From: Siderastrea radians
Lineage: Eukaryota > Cnidaria > Anthozoa > Scleractinia > Rhizangiidae
DNA: 64,000 bases
Reading direction: 5' to 3'
Assembly: GCA_964017195.1 (NCBI GenBank)
Contig: OZ024896.1
Span: 32,788,307 to 32,852,306, forward strand
Shown here: positions 31,614-44,358 of the stretch, one piece after another
Layout: each line of letters begins with the position of its first letter
Numbering within the stretch: the stretch's first letter is position 1
Notes under the pieces: generated by a model
What the model was told of the DNA's origin: nothing
The model's database searches: none
Seen by the model: only the letters and a program-made list of their open reading frames with translations
Program-made: the position numbers and the translations under genes

Positions 31614-33370
31614 TTACATGAATTTGAGCTCGACCCTTTTCTTTAAAGAGTCAGCAATTCGTCCCTCTTGAAATTTCAATTCGGAATTTCTCAAGATAGC
31701 ACTCCACTGTCCAAATCCGTGTTTATCTATTCCTTCTTTTAGAAATTTGTCCTCGTCGGCAGTAAATTTTAAGATCCGACGATGGCTCCGCTGAATGCGT
31801 AAGTGCGTAGTTGAGGAGACAACCTTTTTGGGAGCCATGATTGTACTTTCTGCAGTTTCAACTGATAGCGACGAGCTTGAAGGTGAACAGCCAAACCTCG
31901 TGTAGACTTCCTTGTCCACTTCCGATCCCATGGCACCTTGTAGTTTTTGCAGACGCTCTTGGGCATCGCAGCAACTTCGCGCGACCTCTGCTTTTGGTAG
32001 TGAACTTTGGCAACGGCTGAACTGTGTTTCTGATCTTCCGACAACATCCTTTGCTCTTTACTAGTGAGCTGATTGAGGCTTTGCGTTTCGACGATTTGAC
32101 GATAGCGCGTCGGATGAATGTACTTTCCGATTGCATCAAAGACTAGTCTACTCATGCCGTCGCCCAATTTGCTGTGTTGGCCTCCATTTCTGGTGACCAG
32201 AACGAATTCGCACTGGGGTTTTAGCAATGGCCTTACGAAGTTGATATAGCTATCGAGCACCTGCATGCTTGCATCAGTTAGAATCAAGGAGTCAAATCCA
32301 TACTTGCTAGCAGTCTTGAACTTTTTCTGGTCAATGAATCCCCCGTTCCCCTTCGCTGTTCTAACCATGTCGACTGTCAGGTACTGATAACTCATAGGGC
32401 GAGACCCCTTCACCTTGGTGAACAGATACACTGCGACAAATTTCGTGGCAAATGTCCGGGGGGTCCGAGGGGTTGACTTCACCTGGACTTGTTTTGCACG
32501 TCTTCACGGTGTTTTCATAACGCGGTCAATGAAAAGTCACCACTTCTAACAGTTCTTCCATGGTTGCCCAGTGCCCCCTAGCATCCAGAGTTTCAATGTC
32601 TAGATCTTGTGTCCACTGCAATCTCATCATCTTTGCAACTGTCTTGCGTGCTCTTTTGAGCTACAACTCTGTCGAAGATAAGTTTCGAAGAACTGTGTCT
32701 GATGCGCCGTTTATTTTTCTGAAGTCGATCGATTCAGAGATTGCATCAATGTAGCCCAATTGTCCACCGTGTCCCAGCTTGCATTCATCTTGCAAGTGGT
32801 CGATAAACTTGAACAACAGACTATGAGAACAAAGGCTAAAGTCCAGCACTTCAAAGCTCAATTCCTCTTCATCTTCGCAACAAAATTTGAGAAATTTGAA
32901 GCACCTCTTGACTATTGCTGAGCTGCACGATCTTTCTTGCAACCCCCACCACTTCCAGTCAACTATTTCGTGAATAATTCGCCAATTTGGCTGGAAACTG
33001 AGAATGAAGGCAATTCTCTTGCAGTTTGTTTTGTGATTTTACTCGATGAATCACCATCGGCTAGCTTCTTAGTATTTGAAACGTCTGGTTTTTCGTCAAA
33101 GAAAAAGAACCAACTGTGCTTGGTGTTCACGTGTTTCCTGCAGCCGCGTTGACTTTTAAATCCATCGTGATCACACGCCTGCATTGGACAGTGATATAAA
33201 CTATCTGTTTCATCTTCTTCCAAGTGAAGCCGTTTTGGTTTCGGCGATGGGCCATCAATTTTCGACCAGCCAACCTTGCCCTTCTTGTTCATTTCTGACA
33301 GCTGTGTGATTTTCACAGTTTGTTCCTCTTTTATAAATAGTGAACAAAACACAGAGGCGACAAAAAACAA
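31614..33370 (-). pseudogene. Zinc finger - tyrosine recombinase - Myb gene, copy 2, broken
   Basis: Homologous to 23602-25317. Open pieces on the minus strand are 33370-32963 (zinc finger), 32942-32661, 32482-31769 (catalytic HPTR, QKHSS, VHYQK all kept) and 31931-31614 (Myb). Frameshifts separate the pieces near 32950, 32500-32650 and 31950. The catalytic residues are unchanged, so decay by indels looks recent. Confidence 0.8.
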
Positions 33371-33725
33371 TGGCTACATTGTGCAAGTTCAAACTTGCCC
33401 CAACCTACCCCAACTTGCCCCTGTTTGCCCCAACTTGCCCAAATCTACCCTAATTTGCCCCTGCTTGCTCAGGCATGCCTCTGCTTTCGCACTGTATATT
33501 ATTCTTAATTCATTTACAAATTCAATGTGAGAAATGGCGTTGGCACGATTATGTGCCCGGAAAAGTCTATAAGCGCCTCGAAAAGTCTCTTACAATCTGC
33601 TATTGACTCTGCTTCGTGTTGTTTGAAACTTAAATCGCTACACCAAACGTTTTGCCAATTAAAAACGATAAAACTATAGATGGCAAGAAAAGAAGAATGT
33701 TTCTGTTGAACAAGATATACAAAGG

Positions 33726-34290
33726 AGCTGTCATTTCTTAATAGGAACCATTTTACATAAATAGGAACTAATGGTTAGGAACAAACTGTTTCACGTGCCA
33801 GTAAAAAGGAACATGTTATTCAAAACGGAACCATTAATGGGAACAACTGTTCCTCAAGTGAATAACAAGGAACCAATTTTCAAAGCAGGAACAATGTTAG
33901 AAAGGAACAAACGTTCCACTACAAAAAAAAGGAACGTAAGTAATTGGGCACTAAAGTTCAACATATCAGCATAAAGGAACAGCCACTCTAAAAGGGAACG
34001 CATTAATAGGAACAATTGTTCCTCAAGCGATTAAAAAGGACCAAATTAAAGTGATAAAAGAGGAACTATACCATTGGGAACACGTGTTCCTAAGCCACTC
34101 ATTTAGGAACAAAAAGTTCCTTTCAACGTTGAAAATTCGGAACAAAAGGTTCTTTTTAGCTGTAAATGAACACTTTGTTCCTATTTTTCACAAAAATGTG
34201 TTCCTTGTGATGCTAAAAGGACCACTCCAAAGAGGAACAATCATCCCTTAATGGGAACATTCCTAAAGCAAAAATGGGACCAGTGCACAA
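33726..34290. repeat. Subterminal GGAAC/GTTCC array (copy 2)
   Basis: Same arrangement as 25685-26240, with a few units lost by substitution. Conservation of many short sites between the copies shows that the array belongs to the element. Confidence 0.8.
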
Positions 34291-34420
34291 AAATAAAAGT
34301 AAATTAAAAAACCACTTAAAGGATGAAGAAAACAGGAGAAAGCAACTTATGAATCTCTATACTGAACAGATGCAACAGTCTAAATTTGATTGATACAGTT
34401 ATGCTAGAACATGTTCAACG

Positions 34421-35875
34421 TTTTGTTGGAAATGCTCAACAAGAAGTACCTTGTTAAAGAATAACTTGGTCAGCACTGAGATCAGTAGTTCGGTAGGAAA
34501 CGTTAATTGCAGGGATATAGCTTAAGCTTATTTGAAACCCTGAGCACGTGTATCCGTCAAGTAGTGAGTTTTAGTGATGTATGTCTTCAAATAAACCTCG
34601 TTGTCTATCCATATTGTTGTTATCATCATTTTTGAGTGTTCAGGCATACGTGAACCAATACGTTTCCATTATATAATATTGTATGGTACAATGTTGGATT
34701 TTGCTGACGTGATTGAAAATGGAATTCTGTGTTGAAATATTCAAATTTACCTTTTGCGTCTTCTGTCATCGGCGATTGTACATGTTATTCAAGAGATACT
34801 TAGAATGGATTGTTTTAACAAGAGAAAATAGGAAACGAGGAATGGAATAATAAGAAGAGATGAAAGGAGACATTTTGATATACTATTTTATTGTAATACG
34901 AAGATGCTTGTTGAGTGTGCTATGAAATCGAAGGATAAAAGTTTCGGAAACCTAAAATCAGGCTGAAAAGCGGTCAAGAGGCTCAGTAAGACGGTCAGGA
35001 AACAACACAAGGATACTTTTTGATCTGTTCTGTAAACTTAATCGGTTATTTATTGTCACTTTTAGTTTCCTGACTAAGCTAGCGATCACGTTCCATAAAC
35101 ATTCTTATATTTTTTTAGTAACGTGGTCTGCCCGTGAGCCTGGGTTGCCTGTGCAACAACCACGTAAAGGCGTTCGTGGGACGGTTATTAATTGACGCTG
35201 TTTCACTAGCTCTTTTCATTCCGTGATAAAAAGTCGAAAAATACTCTTTATTCTGTGCTACGTAACACCGAGAAGCGCTGTGAACCGAACTATCTTTTAT
35301 TTAACATCATTCAACAGGCCTTGTTGTGTTATTTGTTTTGCCATGTATGTCCAACAGGTAACAAAAGACTTCCTTGGGGAGGGGTGGAGGGGTGCAGTTC
35401 CAGGCGGGCATGATCTAAGTCTGGCGGTAGTGGCAGTAACTCAGGAGTTACGGAGACTTTCACCTAAAGATAAAGTGCAATGGGCGGTTGAGTAACGTTT
35501 CCAATAAGCCAACAGCTGTCCGCCAGTTACTATTCCCAGTTGCGCACCAGCTCTGAACGCCAGTAATTGTCTCGGACTTCCGTGCCGCCAGATCCTGATC
35601 AATCTTACCGAAGCTGCATCGCATGGATATTGCATGGTATGTAACATCAAAAATCTCTGCAAGTTAAGTCCGTTTCACACACAGGTTCCCTCCATTGATC
35701 TACATTTTTTGATCCATGCAGGAGATCCTACTCGCAAAATCCCAAAAGATGAGTGCAATGGCGGGATATACATGGCGTGCTTTCATTACCGGTGTCTTGA
35801 CATCGTTGCTGCGACTGAATCACTGTCGCAACAACAGTAGCCAATCCGAACTCTCACCAATGCACCTGTGTATCT
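34421..35875. other. Intergenic, no clear gene
   Basis: No domain-bearing ORF. An open stretch after a CATGCAG acceptor-like site near 35720 (reading GDPTRKIPKDECNGG) is short and unsupported. Confidence 0.4.
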
Positions 35876-35876
35876 G

Positions 35877-36045
<169 letters not shown>

Positions 36046-36470
36046 TTTCAGGGAGATCGCTCTTTACTATTTCAGTTTGCAGGTTTTCGATTTGCCGTGG
36101 CCAGGCGGATCTCATGTAAACACTTATTCCAATCCAGAACTGTTTGTTAGTCCGTTTATAGTACCGTATAGACAGTATATTTGAAAGGACCGTATATTTA
36201 AAAAGGAAAAACACTAAAGAAAAAAGTGCGCCAAAGTGAAGCATTCTTTTTTCAAAAGCTATACTTATAATAAGTTAAATTGAAAAACGAATTGCACACA
36301 GGTAAGTGCTTACCTAATGCTGCTTTCTTTTAAACGGTGGAATCCCACGGTGTGAGGGAGGAAAATGTTTTTTAGTTGAAGGCAACAGAAACAAGTTCTT
36401 TTTGCTTTGGAATCTTAATCTCGAGGGCAATTAAAACGGTAGCTTACCGAGGATTTTCACCAGCAACATA

Positions 36471-37057
36471 AACCCTATTGTGCCTGTGGGGGGGGGGGGG
36501 GTGGGCACATTGTGCCCGCGCTGACTTTAACGAATTATAACTTTTAAACGGCTAGAAGAATAATCACCAAATCTCATGACTTTTTCTAAAATTTATCAGA
36601 GAACATTTTCCTGTGTCAATGACGTGTCTATGATGATTGACGTTTCCATAGCAATCGTCTACTCAGAAGTGTATTTTTAATTATTTTCAGTCTTTTTCAG
36701 GTTTTTCCCCTCCGTTTGTAAGAAGAAGATAATTTTTTACTTTTGTGCTTGTTTAGATTAAGTATGTTTCTTAGAACAAAGTCACATATTTTTGGTGACG
36801 TCATTGTCAGCTGTATGACTTCAGGTTTGGGATTCAAGATGGCGGCCTCAAATTCAAAATGGCGGGTTTGTGACGTTATTGTGACGTCACGACACGTCAT
36901 TATTGACACGTCATAAGCCCAATTTGTTAAGCTAATGACGTGGTACAAACGTGCCAAGATTCATCACAAGAGCTTTAATACTTTTCGAGATCTATAGGGG
37001 GGTTGTGCCCCCCCCCCGGGCTCAGAGACTCAAAAAAAGCCCAGGCAGAATAGGGTT
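36471..37057. mobile_element. Terminal-inverted-repeat element, non-autonomous
   Basis: Left end AACCCTATTGTGCCTG with a G-tract, right end CAGGCAGAATAGGGTT preceded by a C-tract. The ~590 bp between has no convincing ORF. Target duplication is not certain. Confidence 0.6.
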
Positions 37058-37217
37058 AACACGAGAAGCTGATAAGCAAAAGAACCGGCAAGCTTGCACG
37101 AGAAACAAGCACAAACTCAAGTACACCGAAGCACTGGCACATAAACAGTCACAAGCGGAAACGTAAATACAACTGACAAACCTGGTACTTATAACACAAG
37201 CACAGACATAACCGTAC

Positions 37218-37526
37218 GGCTTGGTACCCATTAGCGACATAACGGTCGCAAACATAATCATAATCGTACACATAAACATAATCGTACACATTAACATAAG
37301 CTTTTTATGATCTAGTGGGAACAGGTACTGATCTTAAAAGTGAGACAGAATCATAATCATAAGAAACTGATCGATCATTTTCTTATGATTATGATTGTGT
37401 CGATCATTAACGCCCTTATGATTATGTTTTTTGGTGTTCCTACTCGGACATAAACGACATAACGGCGTCATGTTCGTGCTTACGATTATGATTATGATCG
37501 TTATATCGCTAGTGAGTACCAAGCCT
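37218..37526. repeat. ~310-bp inverted repeat with CATAATCATAATCGT motifs
   Basis: GGCTTGGTACCCATTAGCGA at the left is matched inversely by the right end (TCGCTAGTGAGTACCAAGCC). The interior has several CATAATCATAAT / ATTATGATTATG blocks facing one another. It could fold into a long stem and is probably a foldback element. Confidence 0.65.
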
Positions 37527-38042
37527 AGGTGAGAACACAGGCACGAGCCCGACAACAATTTCAAGAAAAAGCCTTGTAAACGCGCGAAGGCTGAGCTGGT
37601 TTTAGACAGAGGTACGAGTACATGCACAAGCATGTATAATGACAAGCGAAAATACAAGTAGAAGCAAACGCATAAGAAAAGCGAACGGAGTACTGGTTCT
37701 TCGACGTATGTTCGTTGTACTCACTAGGAATATGTGAGGCTTAAGTATTTAAGTATAATTACAAGGAAAACGAACATGTTCGTTATAAGATTAAGTGCCC
37801 TGATACGACATAAAATGAGCCTGTCGTCGTTGCTGTCCGAATATATGCAAGCGCTTGTGCTTGTGGTTATTAAAACACTGCAAGTATATCACGGGCTAAC
37901 ATTGTAACACAACAGACACAACACGTGAGTCACGGGCGAGTCTATGTTGAATAAGGAGATCTTTCATAGTCTCTCGCGTGATCATCGTGACCTTGCACTT
38001 TTTAAGCTCCCGTTCTTTAGTGTGAAGTGACCTTTGCAAAAC
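37527..38042. other. Upstream region of SDR gene C
   Basis: Contains ACAAGC-type short repeats. The last ~60 bp (TCGTGACCTTGCA ... GACCTTTGCAAAAC) resemble the leader before SDR exon 1 in blocks A, B and E. Confidence 0.45.
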
Positions 38043-40963
38043 ATGGCTCCCCAAATCGTGCTGATCTCCGGTTGTTCTAGCGGTATAGGACTCGCTACCG
38101 CTGTTCTTCTCGCCAAAGATGCTGAGAAACGCTTCAAGGTTTACGCCACCATGAGAAATATGGCGAAGAAAGGACAACTGGAGGAAGAAGGAAAGGAATA
38201 TCTTGGAGACACATTGATTATCAAGCAGATGGATGTGTGTAGTGATGAATCCGTTACCAAGGCTGTACAAGAGGTTCTGGAGGTTGAAGGAAAAATTGAT
38301 GTGTTGTGTAAGTACTGTGTAGCTTTTTTAAAATGTTTTCGGTGGGACATTAACGTGCTCGGTTAAGTCGCTCATATTTTGTCAAAATTTTTTCTGTCTC
38401 TTTATTTACGGCCTGTTGATTTTTGATTGATCGCCTCTTAAAGTTGATCTCGTTATGTTTGATAACCTAATTAAAGGGTGTTTCTCTGGTCAGAAGTAAA
38501 GAGTTTCTAAGGGCCTCACTTAGAATGCCGGAATACTTTCTTGTAAATAATCGCTGCGGCTTATAGATAAGTCCATTGCATGCAAGTCCTTACGTTTTGC
38601 ATTCATCTTTGCATATTGAGTTAAGATTAGTTTCTTACAAACCAAGTTTTGAGAGTCAAAACTTTTAGAGAGTACCTCTTTGCCAGAAAGAAATATACTA
38701 AATAGTACAAGAGGAAATTGTGAGTAATTAATGTTCGTGTGTGCAGACGAAAGGTAAACAAAGAACAGCGCCATATTAACATAACACAAATTAAGGTTCT
38801 TCGTCACGGTCTATGCATCGTTAAACTTCTTTTAAAAACGGTTATTCATTTGTCATCCGTCTTGATCTTCCCAAGTCATAAGTAGTCTTCACAGTCTTCA
38901 CACGGTAAACTATAGTTAGCAGTTTGCAAACTATAGAGTTGACAAATACATACATGTCTGGTTGGTGAGTATGAACGCGGCAACATAAGTTGGGAAACAC
39001 TGGATGCATGTTGCAAACTGTTCTGGAGGATATTAGTTTTACCGTGGCATTTCGTGGGATTTCGTGTAGATGTATCCTGTTTGCCCTGCGGAGGAACTGA
39101 AATAGGAGACGTCCGCTACCAAACATGTAAGTTTGCCCAGTTTTTGGAGTTTACGGCGTGAAGGTACTTTTTCTTATTTCTTACTTCGATGGCGTTCTTC
39201 TACCTTAGCGAACTTTTCTCACGTTTACGATTGTTTTATATTTTACCTATGAAAATTCTAGATATTGAATCTAGCTTAATCAAGCACGTCAGCCCGTTAA
39301 CTTTGTCACCGCGCACTGCAAAAACCAGTTATGTCATCGATGACTAGCAACAACTCGGCCTTTATGCCAACTTTGTTTTGTAAATCTAACCTCCCTGAGT
39401 ACCATTCTCATAGTGCAGGTGTAGATGATCGCGTTATATATATGGTGGCACACAACTCTTTACGTGTTACTTAACTCGGAACCCCTCCTTCAATATGATG
39501 GGTTACAATGCAATCGACCTTGCGATAAAAACGATAGCTTTCACATCAAGTAATAATCCCTATACTATTACTATTATTCAACAGTTAACAATGCTGGCAT
39601 GGCGTTAACATCCGTTCTGGAGTGCACCCCAATGAAAATGGCCAAAGACTTGTTCGAAGCAAACTTCTTTGGCGCTGTGCGAGTGATCCAAGCTGTGCTT
39701 CCAGGTATGAAAGCGAGACAGAGTGGCCACATCATTAACAACAGTAGCCATTATGGGTTTGTTGGTTTGCCCTTCAACGAGCTCTACTGTGCGTCAAAGT
39801 TTGCCATTGAGGGACTTACTGAATCTATGGCTCCACTGCTGCTTTACTTTAGTATCAGGTACAATAGTCTTTATAATCATTTAACTCTTTCACTGTCAAT
39901 TAATAAAATCCCACATTCTAGGTAATGAGAAGCAAACCCTGCCACGAAGCGCTTTAATTCGGATGGACACGTTTGAGGACGTGATTACAGTAACTATGGC
40001 TTCAAAGGTTAAAACACCCCTTGCACAGCATAATAAACAGATTCCCAGGAAAGCATTCTGCTCACTAGCATTCATTTAATGGATGACGCACGAAGATTTT
40101 ACTCTATGGCCTCAAAAATAAACCACCTTGACATCACAATAAGCAGCAATACATAGGGAAGATCTGTTCAATACCTTCCTGATTGAATGGTCAAACTTGA
40201 AGATTTTCCCTTTTTGACGTGGCCTCAAAGGTTAAACCACCTCGCACGGCTTTTAAGCAATAAATACTAATTAATAGCTCACTCTTCAGGATTTCATCTG
40301 TAGTCTCAAAAGTTAAATTACCTTGCACAGCATGACACACATCTCCATAGAGAACCACAAGATATGTTTACTTGATCACACTTAAGTAACTTTAGGGTTT
40401 CATCAGCAAACTCAAAAGTCACAACCACCTTGTACAAACCTGTACAAACCTGGGAGCCAGCAAAAAGTTTCACGTTTCAAATAGTAGCCTGTACTTATAC
40501 TCATGAAAAGCATCCTACCCGGCTTTTTTAAAGACTCGCCAGCAACTTGAATCATCAAAACCAAAATGAATCGAACTATCAAAGCGAAAATAAACTTGTC
40601 AGGACTTTCGCTCACATTCCTTTACTTTATAGGTGTTCATTACTCGAACCAGGTCTCGTGGGGACCTCAGTGATGCAAAGTATGGGGGCCTGGGTGAAGA
40701 ATTACGACATGTTAGCCGCTGACCAGAAGTCGCTGGAATTGAAAGAAACCCTCGGAGGGAAAATGCAAGGGCTGTTTGGCACACTACAAGCTCCAAACGA
40801 GTTGGCAGAAATTGTGAAAAAGATCATTCTCAGCGATAAGCCAAACCTACGCTATCAATCAAACGACAAGTTTAATCCTGATGAAGTGAAGGCCACACTT
40901 GTCGATCCAACGGGAAATGATGTGGTGCAGATGCTAAAAAGAAAATACCTCGATAAAGAGTAA
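38043..40963 (+). CDS. SDR family oxidoreductase, 17-beta-HSD1/RDH8-like (gene C), 289 aa
   Basis: Three exons: 38043-38307 (265 nt), 39585-39858 (274 nt) and 40633-40963 (331 nt), with GT/AG ends and preserved phase (870 nt in all). Domains: Rossmann NAD(P) motif SGCSSGIG at residues 9-16, NNAG at 90-93, Asn115, Ser143, Tyr156 and Lys160 (YCASK). This spacing matches classical SDRs and is within one residue of human HSD17B1. After the third splice comes the RCSLLEPGLVGTS segment typical of this subgroup. Expected role: NAD(P)-dependent oxidation/reduction of a steroid or retinoid alcohol; the substrate cannot be told. It is the first intact member of the + strand array, and exon 1 is nearly identical to the other copies. 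Exon 3 diverges most. Confidence 0.9.
39886..40450. repeat. ~110-bp degenerate tandem repeat in intron 2 of gene C
   Basis: Same unit as at 8752-9595 (CTTGCACAGCATAATAAACA and GGAAAG.ATTCTGCTCA words). Its start TTAACTCTTTCACTG is a worn version of that element's terminus. Confidence 0.65.
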
Positions 40964-41794
40964 CTCATCTCACACTGAGCACGGAGAGGGAGTTTTTTGT
41001 TTAGTGGTTAGACTTGTAGTATGCACATAGTGCTAAGTTCATGTATGGGTTTGGCCTCAGATACTAGTGCCATTTGGCAGCTTCATCACTTAGTTTCTCT
41101 TCGTCCCATATTAGGGACATAGGACGCTCAGTATAGATTGCCATTTGCCTTTTTAGTGCAGCTTCCCCCGCTTCACCTGGTGCAGAATTGCTAAAAGCCA
41201 TAAAGGCCGTTCGGCTTCACAAGGGTTTAGCCAGCTGATTTTTGAGCACATATCGCGGCAGACTTAGATAGGCCCTCATGGCAATCATAGCGTTTCGGGA
41301 GGAAAACCCACCTTATTTCGTCCTACAGGCAATCCCCTAATTTGACAGCTGAAGTTTCCGCCTCTTGTAACAAACGTAGACGAGTGAACTTCGATTGAAG
41401 TTTTAAGATGTATGCTCAGCAGAAATCGATGTCTAATGCCAATAGTTTACCCCTTGTTGTGGCTGTGAAAGGTCACGTGGCCACACCTAGGTCAAATCTT
41501 CATGATGAGAGAGCATAGTTACTTATACAGTAAATATGTCCCAAGTTTTTTGTGTACTCCTTTGAACTGAACTGATACGTTAGATCACTTCCCGCCAAAA
41601 CAGTGATACCTTTGAAGCCATACCCATGCAACACTGATTTGGAGTACCAATCTTTGAAAATAAACTCGCTAGTCTAGCAAAACGACTCTCGTCTTTTCAT
41701 CATTGAATTACGAGTTTTATTGCCTTTTAGAACTTTAAGGCAACAACCCCACAGCGACAAACTCTTGCTAAGTGCAAGTGCCGGATCTTTTGCA
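40964..41794. other. 3' flank of SDR gene C
   Basis: No gene. The first AATAAA noticed is at about 41659, roughly 700 bp after the stop; I cannot tell whether it is the polyadenylation signal used. Confidence 0.4.
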
Positions 41795-43236
41795 GTTCTG
41801 GATCAGTACAGAGTGTTGCCCAGTTTTCGTACACTTTAGTTTGTAATCGCTATATCTTTTCGTCTGTGAGACGAAAATTTCTGAAATTTCTTTTAAAGAT
41901 AGCCCATTTACTTACCTTTAATATATGAAACGATCGGCCGCTTGATCGACGTATCCTCAAAATTATGCCATTTTTCCCAAAACTCCTAAGTTGCCCAGTC
42001 TTCGTACACCTGGCCCAGTTTTCGTACATCGACAAAACAACATTTCTCCACGAAAACGCTCGACGCAAACTGATGTGTCAGCCACCCTGCTGAGTGCTTA
42101 TCGTGTTTTCTCTTCGATTTGTGAATAAATATTGGCTTAGCGACCAATGTTTGGTGTACAAAGCAAATGGTTATTCGGGGGGTGGATGTTTAATCGATCC
42201 TGCAGTGTTGATTTTTTTGTCCCTCACTTTTGGGCGGCTTTTCTTACGCTCAATCCACTGTTTCGTACGTCATTTACTGCCTTGGTAAAGGTAGTTGACA
42301 GGTTACTATTCTGCGTATTACAACTGTTAAGAAAAGGCCTGTGTAAGATTCGACGTTTTCCTTCCGTTTCCGCTTACGCCTTTAGAATAGCAAACGCTTT
42401 ACTTCCGTTTCCGCGTACGCTTGCTTTTCTTACCTACTTTTGTAAATATTTATTAGAATCGCAAAGGAGTGAAAAAAAATCGGTAAAACCGGTAAACTAA
42501 CGATATTTCAAGGTGTATGTCAACATTCTATGCATAGACATCTACCTTAGTTAATTATTTGACGATTTAGATTTTTTGCGTGGGATTAAGTTTATTAAAT
42601 ATTCGTGACCTTTGCATGACCTGGATGTAAAGCGTCGCTGTTATACCACAACAAATACATGTAGTGTATCGTACTTTGCAAGGATTGTTGTGTTATCTTT
42701 GCTGCACTTGCGACTTATTAGTTTTCGAACAGTAAAGTTTAAAATTCGGTTCTTTAACTTATTTTAAAATAGGTTTTTAGAAGGGCGCAGCTAAGTGTAC
42801 GAAAACTGGCACAGTAGGTCGAAATGTATGTGAAGATTCTTACCGCTAAAATTCAGGAGCAGTTAAATTTAAGCTGGCGTTGAAAGTTTTTCCATTCACT
42901 TTCATCTTTTATCTATCATCTACCCAAAACTCATGAAGTTCCTTGCAAAATTACCAACAAAACGGGCTATTTGTTCATCTACCATACCTTTACTGTGCAG
43001 TGAAAAGTGCAAATATTAGCCGCTAAACTTTTACTCACCTCGAAAGAAATTGTCCGCACTGACCTGCTTCTTCGTCAAAAAGCCCGCAAAACCGGCAATT
43101 TATAGCTGAAATGTTCCTTTTACTTTTGGAATTCTTCGGTTGACGAAGATTTAAATGACCGACGAAAATAATCAAATAAAGTTCTTTTTGTACGAAAACT
43201 GGGCCCGTACGAAAACTGGGCAACATACTGTAATAC
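41795..43236. mobile_element. ~1.44-kb TIR element with repeated GTACGAAAACTGGGC sites
   Basis: The left end carries GTTGCCCAGTTTTCGTAC (about 41815-41832), with the inverse GTACGAAAACTGGGCAAC at about 43207-43224. The inverted match reaches a few bases further out (CAGTA..CAG). Extra copies of the CCCAGTTTTCGTAC motif lie just inside both ends (about 41998, 42012; 42796, 43190). No transposase is recognisable, so it is probably non-autonomous. Confidence 0.7.
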
Positions 43237-43634
43237 TGGAAATGGCTTATGGACGTGCATAATGAAATATAAACGGCAAACAAACGGTATTTCGCGCTTA
43301 CCACCACGAGAACTCCCACGATCGAGCGACGTCAACCTTGTTCCCTGGGCCTTTCTTCTTCCTGTCCCAAGAAAAGAGACCTTGGAAACGAGGTTGAAAC
43401 GACGTCTGGCAAACATGTCGTACTGTTGACGTAGCGCTGCCCATATTTGAAGTGCTTCTGATTGCTAAAAGAAATTTGGGGCCTGCATTTGCGTCGCAGC
43501 AATGAAAAACGGTTCAGCTTTGCGGCTGACCCGCTCCCACATTTTTCTCCCGTTTATGTCAACTAATTTGTTAGCGAAATCACGCCATTTGAAAGCTTAG
43601 AGAAGGTAGATTCTTATAAGCGAAATAAGATTAA
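43237..43634. other. Spacer between two TIR elements
   Basis: No supported gene. A minus-strand ORF of ~98 aa overlaps the preceding element. Confidence 0.4.
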
Positions 43635-44358
43635 GGAGGGGGCATTGGGGGGGGGGGGTGCCCAAAACCGCAATACCGCGAAACAAATCGGCAAAAACCG
43701 CAATACCGCATCCAAAATCGATGGAACTACCGAAATCGCATTTGGAAATGTCAAGATAATTTTTACCATAACCAGCATCTCGCCATATTGTTCAGAATTA
43801 CCTCAACCTCTAAGTAGCAGTTCGGGTTAGTAAATAACTGTTTTGTTAGCAACATTCCACGTAAAAACCAAGTAGCACGCAGATAATCTTTCGCATCAGT
43901 TCATTAGTATCTTAATTCAAATCCTTGCAATTCACACGAACGAACACTAGGTATTAAACTTGTTGCTCTTAATAAATCAAAAAAGCATCTACAGTTACCT
44001 CGAGCGTCATACTTATTACTCGGTCATTGTAGCCCAAAAACCTAACTAATTGCCAAAGAGCTAGCACGCACAATGGCGCAAAGCTTTTAAACGGCTCCAA
44101 GAACGTCAAACCTTCGAAACAATATCACAGCTTCCCTCTCGGGAGCGGGAGTCGTGTTTGGCCTGCCATCTTACATACTAAACAGGAATACCGGGAAAAT
44201 ACTCTTTTTTATCGAATACCATCGATCAAAACGCTCAAAAACTGCAAACCGCGGGTCTGGATAAAACCGCAATACCGTACTCTTAGATCCAAATTACCGA
44301 AACACCGCCCGAAAAATTGCCCAAAACCGCATTACCGCAAACCCCAATGTCCCCCTCA
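43635..44358. mobile_element. TIR element with AAAACCGCAATACCGC repeats
   Basis: Ends are GGAGGGGGCATTGGGG and CCCCAATGTCCCCCTC, inverse with one or two differences. The word AAAACCGCAATACCGC and variants occur two or three times just inside each end, mostly as direct rather than inverted repeats (about 43663, 43696, 44266, 44322). No ORF. Confidence 0.65.

Larger units (their letters stand above)
26411..34420. mobile_element. Recombinase-helicase-type element, copy 2 (helicase present, genes decayed)
   Basis: Co-linear with copy 1 from CGTTTCCCAAAATTT onward. It keeps the left half of the palindrome (26880-27120), a replaced palindrome centre, the CATT tract, TATA/ORF1, then ~2.6 kb with the helicase that copy 1 lacks, the recombinase on the minus strand and the GGAAC array. 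Similarity to copy 1 stops at GAACATGTTCAA (about 34418), so the last ~30 bp with the right terminal repeat are missing. All genes carry lesions. Confidence 0.75.

Noticed and set aside
34640..35250. Possible hidden gene after element copy 2
   Set aside because: No frame longer than background and no recognisable motif.
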